This document shows positions 57,770 to 64,000 of a stretch of DNA of 64,000 nt, piece after piece. Location of the stretch: positions 4,898,001-4,962,000 of the forward strand of contig NZ_RJVJ01000001.1 of the NCBI RefSeq assembly GCF_003751605.1. The letters run 5' to 3'. A program made the translations under genes and the position numbers. The notes under the pieces are model-generated. The model had not been told where the DNA came from and searched no databases. It saw nothing but the letters and a program-made list of their open reading frames with translations. Origin of the DNA: Kitasatospora cineracea. Lineage in GTDB: Bacteria > Actinomycetota > Actinomycetes > Streptomycetales > Streptomycetaceae. How positions within the stretch are numbered: the stretch's first letter is position 1; each line of letters begins with the position of its first letter.

Positions 57770-58710
57770 GCGGCGCTCCTCGAGGTCTCGACGGGGTGGG
57801 TGGTGGTCGAGCCGTGGTACTCCACGGCGTCCCGGGTCAGGTCCATGAACGCCTGCTCCAGCGAGACCGTCCGGGTGGCCAACTCGTAGAGCGCGATGCC
57901 GTGTTCGGCCGCGACGGTGCCGATCCGGCGGGCCGTCAGGCCGGTCACCTCCAGCTCCTCGGCGCCCGTCCGGCCGGTGATCTCCACGCCGGGGCCGGTG
58001 AGCAGCCCGCGCAGCTTCGCCGGGTCGGCGGAGGCGACCGTCACCCGGTCGCCGCCCGCCTGCCGGACCAGCTCCTGCACGGTGGTGTCGGCCAGCAGCC
58101 GGCCCCGGCCGACCACGATCAGGTGGTCGGCGACCAGCGCGACCTCGCTCATCAGGTGCGAGGAGACGAACACGGTGCGCCCCTCGGCGGCCAGGCCGGT
58201 GAGCAGGTTGCGGATCCACAGCACGCCCTCCGGGTCGAGGCCGTTGACCGGCTCGTCGAGCATCACCGTGGCCGGGTCGCCGAGCAGGGCCGCCGCGATG
58301 CCCAGCCGCTGCCCCATGCCGAGCGAGAACGCCCCGGCGCGCTTCTTCGCCACCGACTCCAGGCCGGTCAGGCCGATCACCTCGTCCACCCGGGCGCGCG
58401 GGATGCCGTGGGTGTGGGCCAGCGCCATCAGGTGGTTGAAGGCCGAGCGCCCCGGGTGGATCGACTTGGCCTCCAGCAGCGCGCCGACCTCCTGCAGCGG
58501 CGCGGCGTGCTCGGCGTAGCGGCGCCCGTTGACCCGCACCGAGCCGCTGCTCGGCGCGTCCAGGCCGACGATCATCCGCATGGTGGTGGACTTCCCGGCA
58601 CCGTTCGGGCCCAGGAACCCGGTCACGCTGCCCGGCTTGACGGTGAAGTCCAGCCCGTCGACGGCGGTCTTCTCGCCGTAGCGCTTGGTCAGCTGCTGCG
58701 CCTCGATCAT
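57766..58710 (-). CDS. ABC transporter ATP-binding protein (CcmA/DrrA type)
   Basis: A 314-residue ATPase: Walker A GPNGAGKST at about 34-42, signature FSLGMGQRLGIA, Walker B VMLDEPVNGLDPEG, switch VSSHLMSEV. The C-terminal 80 residues form the extra domain of the drug-exporter group. ATG 58710 follows GGGAGCGG. First gene of a two-gene exporter operon, downstream of which lies a two-component system on the same strand. A role in antimicrobial resistance is plausible. Confidence 0.9.
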   Translation of the reverse strand: MIEAQQLTKRYGEKTAVDGLDFTVKPGSVTGFLGPNGAGKSTTMRMIVGLDAPSSGSVRVNGRRYAEHAAPLQEVGALLEAKSIHPGRSAFNHLMALAHTHGIPRARVDEVIGLTGLESVAKKRAGAFSLGMGQRLGIAAALLGDPATVMLDEPVNGLDPEGVLWIRNLLTGLAAEGRTVFVSSHLMSEVALVADHLIVVGRGRLLADTTVQELVRQAGGDRVTVASADPAKLRGLLTGPGVEITGRTGAEELEVTGLTARRIGTVAAEHGIALYELATRTVSLEQAFMDLTRDAVEYHGSTTTHPVETSRSAA

Positions 58711-58808
58711 CCGGTCCGCTCCCTGCCGCTGCGGGGCCGGGCCGTCCCGACCGCCTCTGCTGCCACGCTAGGCCCGGCCCGGGCCCGGAGGGCGGCACCC
58801 GGGGACGA

Positions 58809-59432
58809 TCATTCACCGCCGGGTGGTACCGGGGTACTACCTCCTCCGGGCGCCGGTACCAGCGCGGCGACCAGACGGCGGATCAGCTCCGGGGGGCCGG
58901 CGGGCCCGGCGTGAGGGTGCATCAGCAGGTGGTGGACGGTGCCGACCAGGGCGAGCGCGAGCATCGGGCAGTCGGCGGCGGGGGAGAGGCGGCCCAGCCG
59001 CCGCTCGCCCTCCAGGTAGGCGGTCACCGCGCCCTCCACCGCGCCCGGTCCCGGCGCGCCGTCCCGCCAGGCCCGCTCGACCCGTTCGGCCACGCCGTTG
59101 CGGGAGACCGCGGCGGCGGCGATCACCGGCCCGTTCGCGCCGAGCAGGACGAGCGCGGCCCCGGCCAGGTTCTCCCGGACGTCCCCCCGGCCGGCCCGGT
59201 CGGGCAGCGGGGCGACCTCGGCGGCGACCTTCGCGAAGCGGTCCAGGACGAGCTGCGCGACGAAGTCGTCCAGGTCGGCGAAGTGGTTGTACAGCAGGCC
59301 CTTGGCACAGTCGGCCTCCTCGGTGACCGAGCGGTTGGTCAGCCCGGCGGGCCCCTCCCGGGAGAGCACCCGTTCGGCGGCGGCGAACAGCCGCTCCCGG
59401 ACGTCGGGGATCGCTACGCCGCGCGGTGACAT
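58809..59432 (-). CDS. TetR-family transcriptional regulator
   Basis: A 207-residue repressor. The N-terminal helix-turn-helix (about 10-55) reads VRERLFAAAERVLSREGPAG, LTNRSVTEEADCAKGLLYNHF. The C-terminal ligand domain is variable, with no assigned ligand. ATG 59432 follows GGGAGGA. It is divergent from the methyltransferase gene, and two perfect palindromes in the 96-bp gap are its likely operators. Confidence 0.92.
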   Translation of the reverse strand: MSPRGVAIPDVRERLFAAAERVLSREGPAGLTNRSVTEEADCAKGLLYNHFADLDDFVAQLVLDRFAKVAAEVAPLPDRAGRGDVRENLAGAALVLLGANGPVIAAAAVSRNGVAERVERAWRDGAPGPGAVEGAVTAYLEGERRLGRLSPAADCPMLALALVGTVHHLLMHPHAGPAGPPELIRRLVAALVPAPGGGSTPVPPGGE

Positions 59433-59459
59433 GGGGGGTCCTCCCGGTGGGGCTTGCCA

Positions 59460-59502
59460 GTATGGGCGTTCGCCCATACCGTGGAAATGGGCGAACGCCC
59501 AT
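59460..59502. promoter_or_regulatory. two palindromic TetR-type operators
   Basis: GTATGGGCG-TT-CGCCCATAC (59460-59479, perfect 9-bp arms) and ATGGGCG-AA-CGCCCAT (59487-59502, 7-bp arms), centres about 25 bp apart. The ATGGGCG arms are shared. CATACT at 59500-59505 may be the -10 box of the methyltransferase gene, so bound repressor would block it. Confidence 0.85.
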
Positions 59503-59528
59503 ACTAGCTCTCCGCACGAGGGGGACCC

Positions 59529-60383
59529 ATGTCCGCACCGGTCGACACCGCCCAGTCCGAAGCCTGGAACGGCGAGGAGGGCCGCCACTGGAGCGACCAC
59601 CAGGACCGCTGGAACGCCGTCAACGAAGGCTTCAACCACCCGCTGCTCACCGCCGCCGCGATCGACGCCGACACCCGCGTCCTCGACATCGGCTGCGGCG
59701 CCGGACAGACCACCCGGCTCGCCGCCCGCACCGCCGCCGCCACCCTCGGACTCGACCTCTCCGGCCCGATGCTCGCCACCGCCCGCGCCCTGGCCGCCGC
59801 CGAGGGCCTGGAGCGGATCGCCTTCGAACAGGGCGACGCCCAGGTCCACCCGCTGCCCGCCGCGGCCTTCGACGTCGCGATCAGCCGCTTCGGCATCATG
59901 TTCTTCGCCGACCCGGTCGCCGCCTTCGCCAACATCGCCCGGGCCCTGCGCCCCGGCGGCCGGCTGGCCTTCGTCTGCATGGCCGACCCCGCCCGCACCG
60001 AGTGGCTCGCCGTCCACGACACCGTCCGCGGCCTGCTCGCCGTCCCCGCCGAGGAGCCCGGCCCCGCGGACGGCCCCGGCATGTTCTCGCTCGCCGACCC
60101 GGACCTCGTCCGCCGCACCCTGGACGCCGCCGGGTTCGACCGGGTCCGCACCGAACCCGTCGACGCCGCGGGCCGCTTCGGACGCGATGCCCAGGACGCC
60201 GCCGACCTGCTGCTCGGCTCCGGCCCCGGCCGCCACCTGCTCACCCTGCTCGACCCCGGGCGCCCCGACGCCGCCGCCCCGCGGGTCCGCGCCGCCTTCA
60301 CCACCGCCCTCACCCCCCACCAGGGCCCCGACGGCGTCCGGCTGCGCACCGCCGCCCACCTGGTCACCGCCGTCCGCCGCTGA
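59529..60383 (+). CDS. class I SAM-dependent methyltransferase
   Basis: A 284-residue cytoplasmic methyltransferase. The N-terminal AWNGEEGRHWSDHQDRW and the SAM site VLDIGCGAGQTTRLAA (about 50-65), LGLDLSGPMLATAR, and SRFGIMFFADPVAAFANIAR are typical of the UbiE/MenG-like group. The acceptor cannot be named. ATG 59529 follows GAGGGGG. Divergent from and probably repressed by the TetR protein, so it may respond to a small toxic ligand. Confidence 0.9.
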   Translation: MSAPVDTAQSEAWNGEEGRHWSDHQDRWNAVNEGFNHPLLTAAAIDADTRVLDIGCGAGQTTRLAARTAAATLGLDLSGPMLATARALAAAEGLERIAFEQGDAQVHPLPAAAFDVAISRFGIMFFADPVAAFANIARALRPGGRLAFVCMADPARTEWLAVHDTVRGLLAVPAEEPGPADGPGMFSLADPDLVRRTLDAAGFDRVRTEPVDAAGRFGRDAQDAADLLLGSGPGRHLLTLLDPGRPDAAAPRVRAAFTTALTPHQGPDGVRLRTAAHLVTAVRR

Positions 60384-60439
60384 GCCCGGCCCCGGCCCGG
60401 GGCCCGTTTCGCCGCCCGGACCGAGGGCACACGCGCCGC

Positions 60440-61906
60440 ATGGACCAGTCCCAAGCGCCGGTGCTCGAGGCCCTCGCGGCCTTCCACGCCAATCCGCTGA
60501 CCGCGTTCACCCCGCCCGGCCACAAGCAGGGGCGGGGCGCCGACCCGCGCGTCCTGGAGGTGCTCGGGGCGGACGTGTTCCGCTCCGACGTGCTGGCCAG
60601 CGGCGGACTCGACGACCGCACCGACTCGCGCGGCATCCTGCCGCACGCCCAGGCGCTGATGGCCGAGGCGGTGGGCGCCGAGCACACCTTCTTCTCCACC
60701 TGCGGCAGCTCGCTGTCGGTCAAGGCCGCGATGCTGTCCGTCGCCGGACCGCACGAGGAACTGCTGATCGGCCGCGACGCCCACAAGTCCGTGGTGGCCG
60801 GGCTGATCCTGGCCGGCATCCGCCCGGTCTGGGTCGACCCGTCCTGGGACGCCGGCCTGCACCTGGCCCACCCGCCCCGCCCCGAGGCGTTCCGGGCCGC
60901 CCTGGAACGCCACCCCGACGCCAAGGGCGCGCTGGTCACCTCGCCCACCCCGTACGGCACCTGCGCCGACCTGGCGGGCATCGCCGAGGTCTGCCACGCG
61001 GCCGGGAAACCCCTGATCGTCGACGAAGCCTGGGGCGCCCACCTGCCCTTTCACCCCGACCTGCCGCAGTGGGCGATGGACGCCGGGGCCGACGTCTGCG
61101 TCACCTCCGTCCACAAGATGGGCTCCGCCCTCGAACAGAGCTCGGTCTTCCACCTGCGCGGCGACCTGGTGGCCCCCGACGTGCTCAAGCAGCGCGAGGA
61201 CCTGCTCGGCACCACCAGCCCCTCCACCCTGGTCTACGCCGCGCTCGACGGCTGGCGCCGCCAGATGGTCCAGCACGGCCACGAGCTGTTCGGCTCCGCG
61301 CTGGCGCTGGCCGCCGACGTCCGCGAGCGGATCGAGGCCCTCGACGGGCTGCACGTCCACGGCCGGGACGACTTCTGCGGGCCCGGCCTGGCCGCCGACC
61401 TCGACCCGCTGCAGGTCATCGTCGACGTCTCCGCGCTGGGCACCACCGGCTACCGGGCCGGCGACTGGCTGCGCTCCTACCACCAGCTCACCCTGCACGT
61501 CTGCGACCACCGCCGGATCAGCGCCCAGCTCACCCACGCCGACGACGCCACCACCGCCGACGCCCTGCTGCGCGGCCTGCGCGGACTCGTCGCCGCCGCC
61601 GACACCCTCCGCCCGGCCGCCCGGGTGCGCGTCCCCGACCCGGGCGAACTGCGGCTGGAGCAGGCGGCCCTGCCGCGCGACGCGTTCTTCGGCCCCACCG
61701 AGCAGGTGCCGCTGGAGAAGGCGGCCGGCCGGACCGCCGCCGAGATGCTCACCCCGTACCCGCCCGGCATCCCCGCCGTGCTGCCCGGCGAACGCCTGAA
61801 CGACGCCGTCCTGGACTACCTGCGCACCGGGCTGGAGGCGGGCATGCTCATCCCGGACAGCGCCGACCCCGACCTGGCGACCGTCAAGGTCGCCCGCGCG
61901 ACATGA
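60440..61906 (+). CDS. Orn/Lys/Arg decarboxylase-fold PLP enzyme
   Basis: A 488-residue fold-type I pyridoxal-phosphate enzyme of the group III decarboxylase family. The N-terminal TAFTPPGHKQGRGADPRVLE is a hallmark, as are FFSTCGSSLSVKAAML (phosphate site), IVDEAWGAHLPF with Asp195 on the pyridine nitrogen, and the Schiff-base Lys226 in TSVHKMGSA. The C-terminal domain has TPYPPGIPAVLPGE. It removes CO2 from lysine, ornithine or arginine to make a polyamine or diamine; the N-terminal wing domain of E. coli CadA is absent, as in short forms. The stop overlaps the CinA-like gene by 4 bases. Confidence 0.9.
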   Translation: MDQSQAPVLEALAAFHANPLTAFTPPGHKQGRGADPRVLEVLGADVFRSDVLASGGLDDRTDSRGILPHAQALMAEAVGAEHTFFSTCGSSLSVKAAMLSVAGPHEELLIGRDAHKSVVAGLILAGIRPVWVDPSWDAGLHLAHPPRPEAFRAALERHPDAKGALVTSPTPYGTCADLAGIAEVCHAAGKPLIVDEAWGAHLPFHPDLPQWAMDAGADVCVTSVHKMGSALEQSSVFHLRGDLVAPDVLKQREDLLGTTSPSTLVYAALDGWRRQMVQHGHELFGSALALAADVRERIEALDGLHVHGRDDFCGPGLAADLDPLQVIVDVSALGTTGYRAGDWLRSYHQLTLHVCDHRRISAQLTHADDATTADALLRGLRGLVAAADTLRPAARVRVPDPGELRLEQAALPRDAFFGPTEQVPLEKAAGRTAAEMLTPYPPGIPAVLPGERLNDAVLDYLRTGLEAGMLIPDSADPDLATVKVARAT

Positions 61907-62418
61907 GCACCGGCGCGCCCCGCCCCGGGCTGCCCGACAGCGCCGTCCTGGCCCGGCAGGTCACCGCCGCGCTGGCCGCCGCCGGGCACACCGTCGCCAC
62001 CGCCGAGTCTCTCACCGCCGGGCGGCTCGCCGCCGTCCTCGCCGACGCCCCCGGCGCGGGCGGGGTGTTCCTCGGCGGCGTCGTCGCCTACGCCACCGAG
62101 GTCAAGGCGGACCTGCTGCGCGTCGACCGCGCCCTGCTCGCCGACCAGGGCACCGTCCACCCCGAGGTCGCCGCCCAGATGGCCGAAGGCGTCCGGGCCC
62201 GCACCCGGGCCACCTACGGCCTGGCCACCACCGGCGCCGCCGGACCCGCCCCGCACGACGGCCGCCCCGTCGGCACCGTGCACGTCGCGGTCAGCGGCCC
62301 CGACGGCACCCGCACCGCCCGGCCCGAACCGCCCACCGACCGCCCCGACGACATCCGGGCCGCCGCCGTCGACGCCGCCCTGCGCCTGCTGCGCGACCAA
62401 CTGCGCCCCGACGGCTGA
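61903..62418 (+). CDS. pncC: CinA C-terminal domain protein (nicotinamide-nucleotide amidase)
   Basis: A 171-residue stand-alone CinA C-terminal domain: ATAESLTAGRLAAVLADAPG, FLGGVVAYATEVKADLL, GLATTGAAGPAPHDGRPVGT. The family hydrolyses nicotinamide mononucleotide to nicotinate mononucleotide and ammonia in NAD recycling. The usual GAAGP motif is intact, with TTG in place of TTG/ITG. Coupled to the decarboxylase by ATGA overlap; a functional link is not evident. Confidence 0.88.
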   Translation: MSTGAPRPGLPDSAVLARQVTAALAAAGHTVATAESLTAGRLAAVLADAPGAGGVFLGGVVAYATEVKADLLRVDRALLADQGTVHPEVAAQMAEGVRARTRATYGLATTGAAGPAPHDGRPVGTVHVAVSGPDGTRTARPEPPTDRPDDIRAAAVDAALRLLRDQLRPDG

Positions 62419-62471
62419 CCGCCCGGACGGGGCCGCACCACCCGACCAGCACGGAACCCGCAGGAGGAACC

Positions 62472-64000
62472 ATGCGCGAGCGGATCGACCGGATCGCCGA
62501 ACCCTGGGGCGACCGCACCCCCTACCGGCCCGGGCAGCCCTGGCCGGTGCGCCGGGACGCCCACCTGACGGGGGACGGGGTGGACCGCTGGGTGCCCGCC
62601 GCCTCGCTGCTGCACTCCAACGGCGACGCGATGGACGTCGCGGTGCGCGACGGCCGGATCGTCGGGGTGCGCGGCCGGGCGGACGACCGGGTCAACCGGG
62701 GGCGGCTCGGCCCCAAGGACCTGTTCGGCTGGCAGGCCAACCACGCCCGCGACCGGCTCACCGTCCCGCTGGTGCGGCGCGGCGGAGAGCTGGAGGAGAG
62801 CGACTGGGACACCGCGATGGGCCTGGTCGTCGACCGGAGCAAGCACCTGCTGGAGGAGCACGGGCCCGGCGCGATCGGCTTCTACACCTCCGGCCAGCTG
62901 TTCCTGGAGGAGTACTACACGCTCGCCGTGACCGCCCGCGCCGGCATCGGCACCAACCACCTGGACGGCAACACCCGGCTGTGCACCGCCACCGCCGCCG
63001 AGGCGCTCAAGGAGACCTTCGGCTGCGACGGCCAGCCCGCCTCCTACACCGACGTCGACCACTGCGACACGCTCGCCCTGTTCGGCCACAACATGGCCGA
63101 GACCCAGCCGGTGCTGTGGATGCGGGTCCTCGACCGCCTCGCCGGGCCCGAACCGCCCCGGCTGCTGTGCGTCGACCCGCGCCCCACCCCCGCCGCCGCC
63201 CGCTCCGAGGTGCACCTCGCGCCCCGGACCGGCACCAACGTCGCCCTGCTCAACGCGCTGCTGCACGAACTCGTCCGCACCGACCGGATCGACCACGCGT
63301 ACGTGCGGGCGCACACCGTCGGGTACCAGGAGCTCGCCGCGGGCGTCGCGAAGTGCACCCCGCAGTGGGCCGCGCGGATCTGCGACGTGCCCGCCCGGGA
63401 GATCCAACGCGCCGCCGAACTGCTCGGCGAGGCGCGGAAGTTGCTCTCCACCGTGCTGCAGGGCGTCTACCAGTCGCACCAGGCCACCGCCGCCGCCGTC
63501 CAGGTCAACAACCTCCAGTTGCTGCGCGGCATGCTCGGCCGCCCCGGCTGCGGGGTGCTCCAGATGAACGGGCAGCCCACCGCCGAGAACACCCGCGAGT
63601 GCGGCGCCGACGGCGACCTGCCCGGCTTCCGCAACTGGGAGAACGCCGCGCACGTCGCCGAACTCGCGAAGCTGTGGAACGTGGAGGAGGAACGCATCCC
63701 GCACTACGGGGCGCCCACCCCCGCGATGCAGATCTTCCGGTACGCCGAACAGGGCTCGATCAAACTGCTCTGGATCTCCGGCACCAACCCGGCCGTCTCG
63801 CTGCCCGAACTCGCCCGGATCCGCGAACTCCTGCGCAGCGAGGGCCTGTTCACCGTCGTCCAGGACCTCTACCCGACCGAGACCGCGCTGCTCGCCGACG
63901 TCGTGCTGCCCGCCGCCACCTGGGGCGAGAAGACCGGCACCTTCACCAACGCCGACCGCACCGTCCACCTCTGCGAGCAGGCCGTCCAGCCGCCCGGGCA
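62472..64000 (+). CDS. nitrate-reductase/formate-dehydrogenase-like molybdoenzyme, C-terminus beyond window
   Basis: The first 509 codons of a molybdopterin oxidoreductase. The MGD-binding blocks GPGAIGFYTSGQLFLEEYYT, LFGHNMAETQPVLWMRVLDR, VQVNNLQLLRGMLGRPGCGV and LLWISGTNPAVSLPE resemble assimilatory nitrate reductases (NarB/NasA). Cys171 in GNTRLCTATA is the likely molybdenum ligand. The N-terminal 105 residues, where these enzymes normally have C-x2-C-x3-C for a 4Fe-4S cluster, contain no cysteine (WVPAASLLHSNGDAMDVA). ATG 62472 follows AGGAGGA. The catalytic role is therefore uncertain. Confidence 0.85.
   Translation, partial: MRERIDRIAEPWGDRTPYRPGQPWPVRRDAHLTGDGVDRWVPAASLLHSNGDAMDVAVRDGRIVGVRGRADDRVNRGRLGPKDLFGWQANHARDRLTVPLVRRGGELEESDWDTAMGLVVDRSKHLLEEHGPGAIGFYTSGQLFLEEYYTLAVTARAGIGTNHLDGNTRLCTATAAEALKETFGCDGQPASYTDVDHCDTLALFGHNMAETQPVLWMRVLDRLAGPEPPRLLCVDPRPTPAAARSEVHLAPRTGTNVALLNALLHELVRTDRIDHAYVRAHTVGYQELAAGVAKCTPQWAARICDVPAREIQRAAELLGEARKLLSTVLQGVYQSHQATAAAVQVNNLQLLRGMLGRPGCGVLQMNGQPTAENTRECGADGDLPGFRNWENAAHVAELAKLWNVEEERIPHYGAPTPAMQIFRYAEQGSIKLLWISGTNPAVSLPELARIRELLRSEGLFTVVQDLYPTETALLADVVLPAATWGEKTGTFTNADRTVHLCEQAVQPPG

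Noticed and set aside
59098..62418. 1106-codon plus-strand frame
   Set aside because: Its upstream part is out of frame with, or antisense to, the TetR, methyltransferase and decarboxylase genes; only its last 171 codons are the real pncC gene.
1..64000. tRNA, rRNA, insertion sequences or prophage
   Set aside because: No cloverleaf, rRNA-like or transposase/integrase-like sequence was noticed in reading; short non-coding RNAs could still be missed by eye.

Overview
The window is very GC-rich, with strong third-position GC bias, GTG starts, 4-bp ATGA/GTGA gene overlaps, leaderless promoters and many regulator and two-component genes. This points to a chromosome segment of a streptomycete (Streptomyces, Kitasatospora or a close relative). 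I saw no rRNA, tRNA, CRISPR array, insertion sequence or phage module. Both window edges cut a molybdopterin enzyme gene.

Region 1 (1-7.9 kb) is a sigma-K locus. A truncated molybdopterin oxidoreductase gene lies divergent to an ECF sigma factor of the SigK type and its RskA-like anti-sigma factor. Nearby, on the other strand, is a translationally coupled four-gene operon: FAD oxidoreductase, DUF1365, cyclopropane-fatty-acid-synthase-like methyltransferase and DUF1295. An SRPBCC gene sits upstream of it. The gene set matches the Mycobacterium tuberculosis sigK-rskA/ufaA1 locus (Rv0444c-Rv0449c). Four promoter-like sequences, (C/CC)A(A/T)CC-type -35 boxes with exactly 15 bp to (C/A)CGAA(T/G) -10 boxes, precede the oxidoreductase, sigK itself, the lipid operon and the SRPBCC gene. 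This defines a local sigma-K regulon by sequence alone and is the main finding.

Region 2 (8-12.2 kb) holds small membrane and hypothetical proteins (DUF4383, DUF3040), a VOC protein and a prolyl aminopeptidase. Region 3 (12.2-18.6 kb) is a Dpp/Opp-type peptide importer: a substrate-binding lipoprotein, two permeases and a fused double ATPase whose 3' end looks frameshifted. Region 4 (18.5-25.8 kb) has a secreted penicillin-acylase-family enzyme with a discoidin domain, an XRE-type regulator facing an aldo/keto reductase, and an EamA exporter facing a MarR regulator across a twin-palindrome operator. Region 5 (25.8-33.8 kb) holds a PRC-barrel-like protein, a serine hydrolase, an ATP-grasp protein, a secreted FG-GAP-like protein, a TmrB-like kinase, a YcaQ-like protein, TerC and a monooxygenase-fold protein.

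Region 6 (33.8-38.1 kb) looks like an amide-use module: acetamidase/formamidase, amino-acid/amide permease, a cytosolic AmiC-like binding protein and a MarR regulator. Region 7 (38.3-42.4 kb) has a DUF4232 lipoprotein, a 49-residue LAKTG-type membrane peptide overlapping a family 2 glycosyltransferase, and a membrane Ser/Thr kinase. Region 8 (42.5-47.8 kb) is an NMT1/SsuA-type ABC importer divergent from a CitA/DcuS-type two-component system. Region 9 (47.8-53 kb) groups PAP2 phosphatase, DedA, a COG4705 membrane protein, a PepSY protein and an OmpR-type two-component system; two matching CTGAAG-type motif clusters may tie these together. Region 10 (53-59.5 kb) has an FAD monooxygenase gene broken by an in-frame amber codon, then a NarL-type two-component system, an ABC exporter and a TetR regulator. 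Region 11 (59.5-64 kb) has a TetR-operator-controlled methyltransferase, an Orn/Lys/Arg decarboxylase-fold enzyme, a CinA/PncC protein and the start of a nitrate-reductase-like molybdoenzyme lacking N-terminal Fe-S cysteines.
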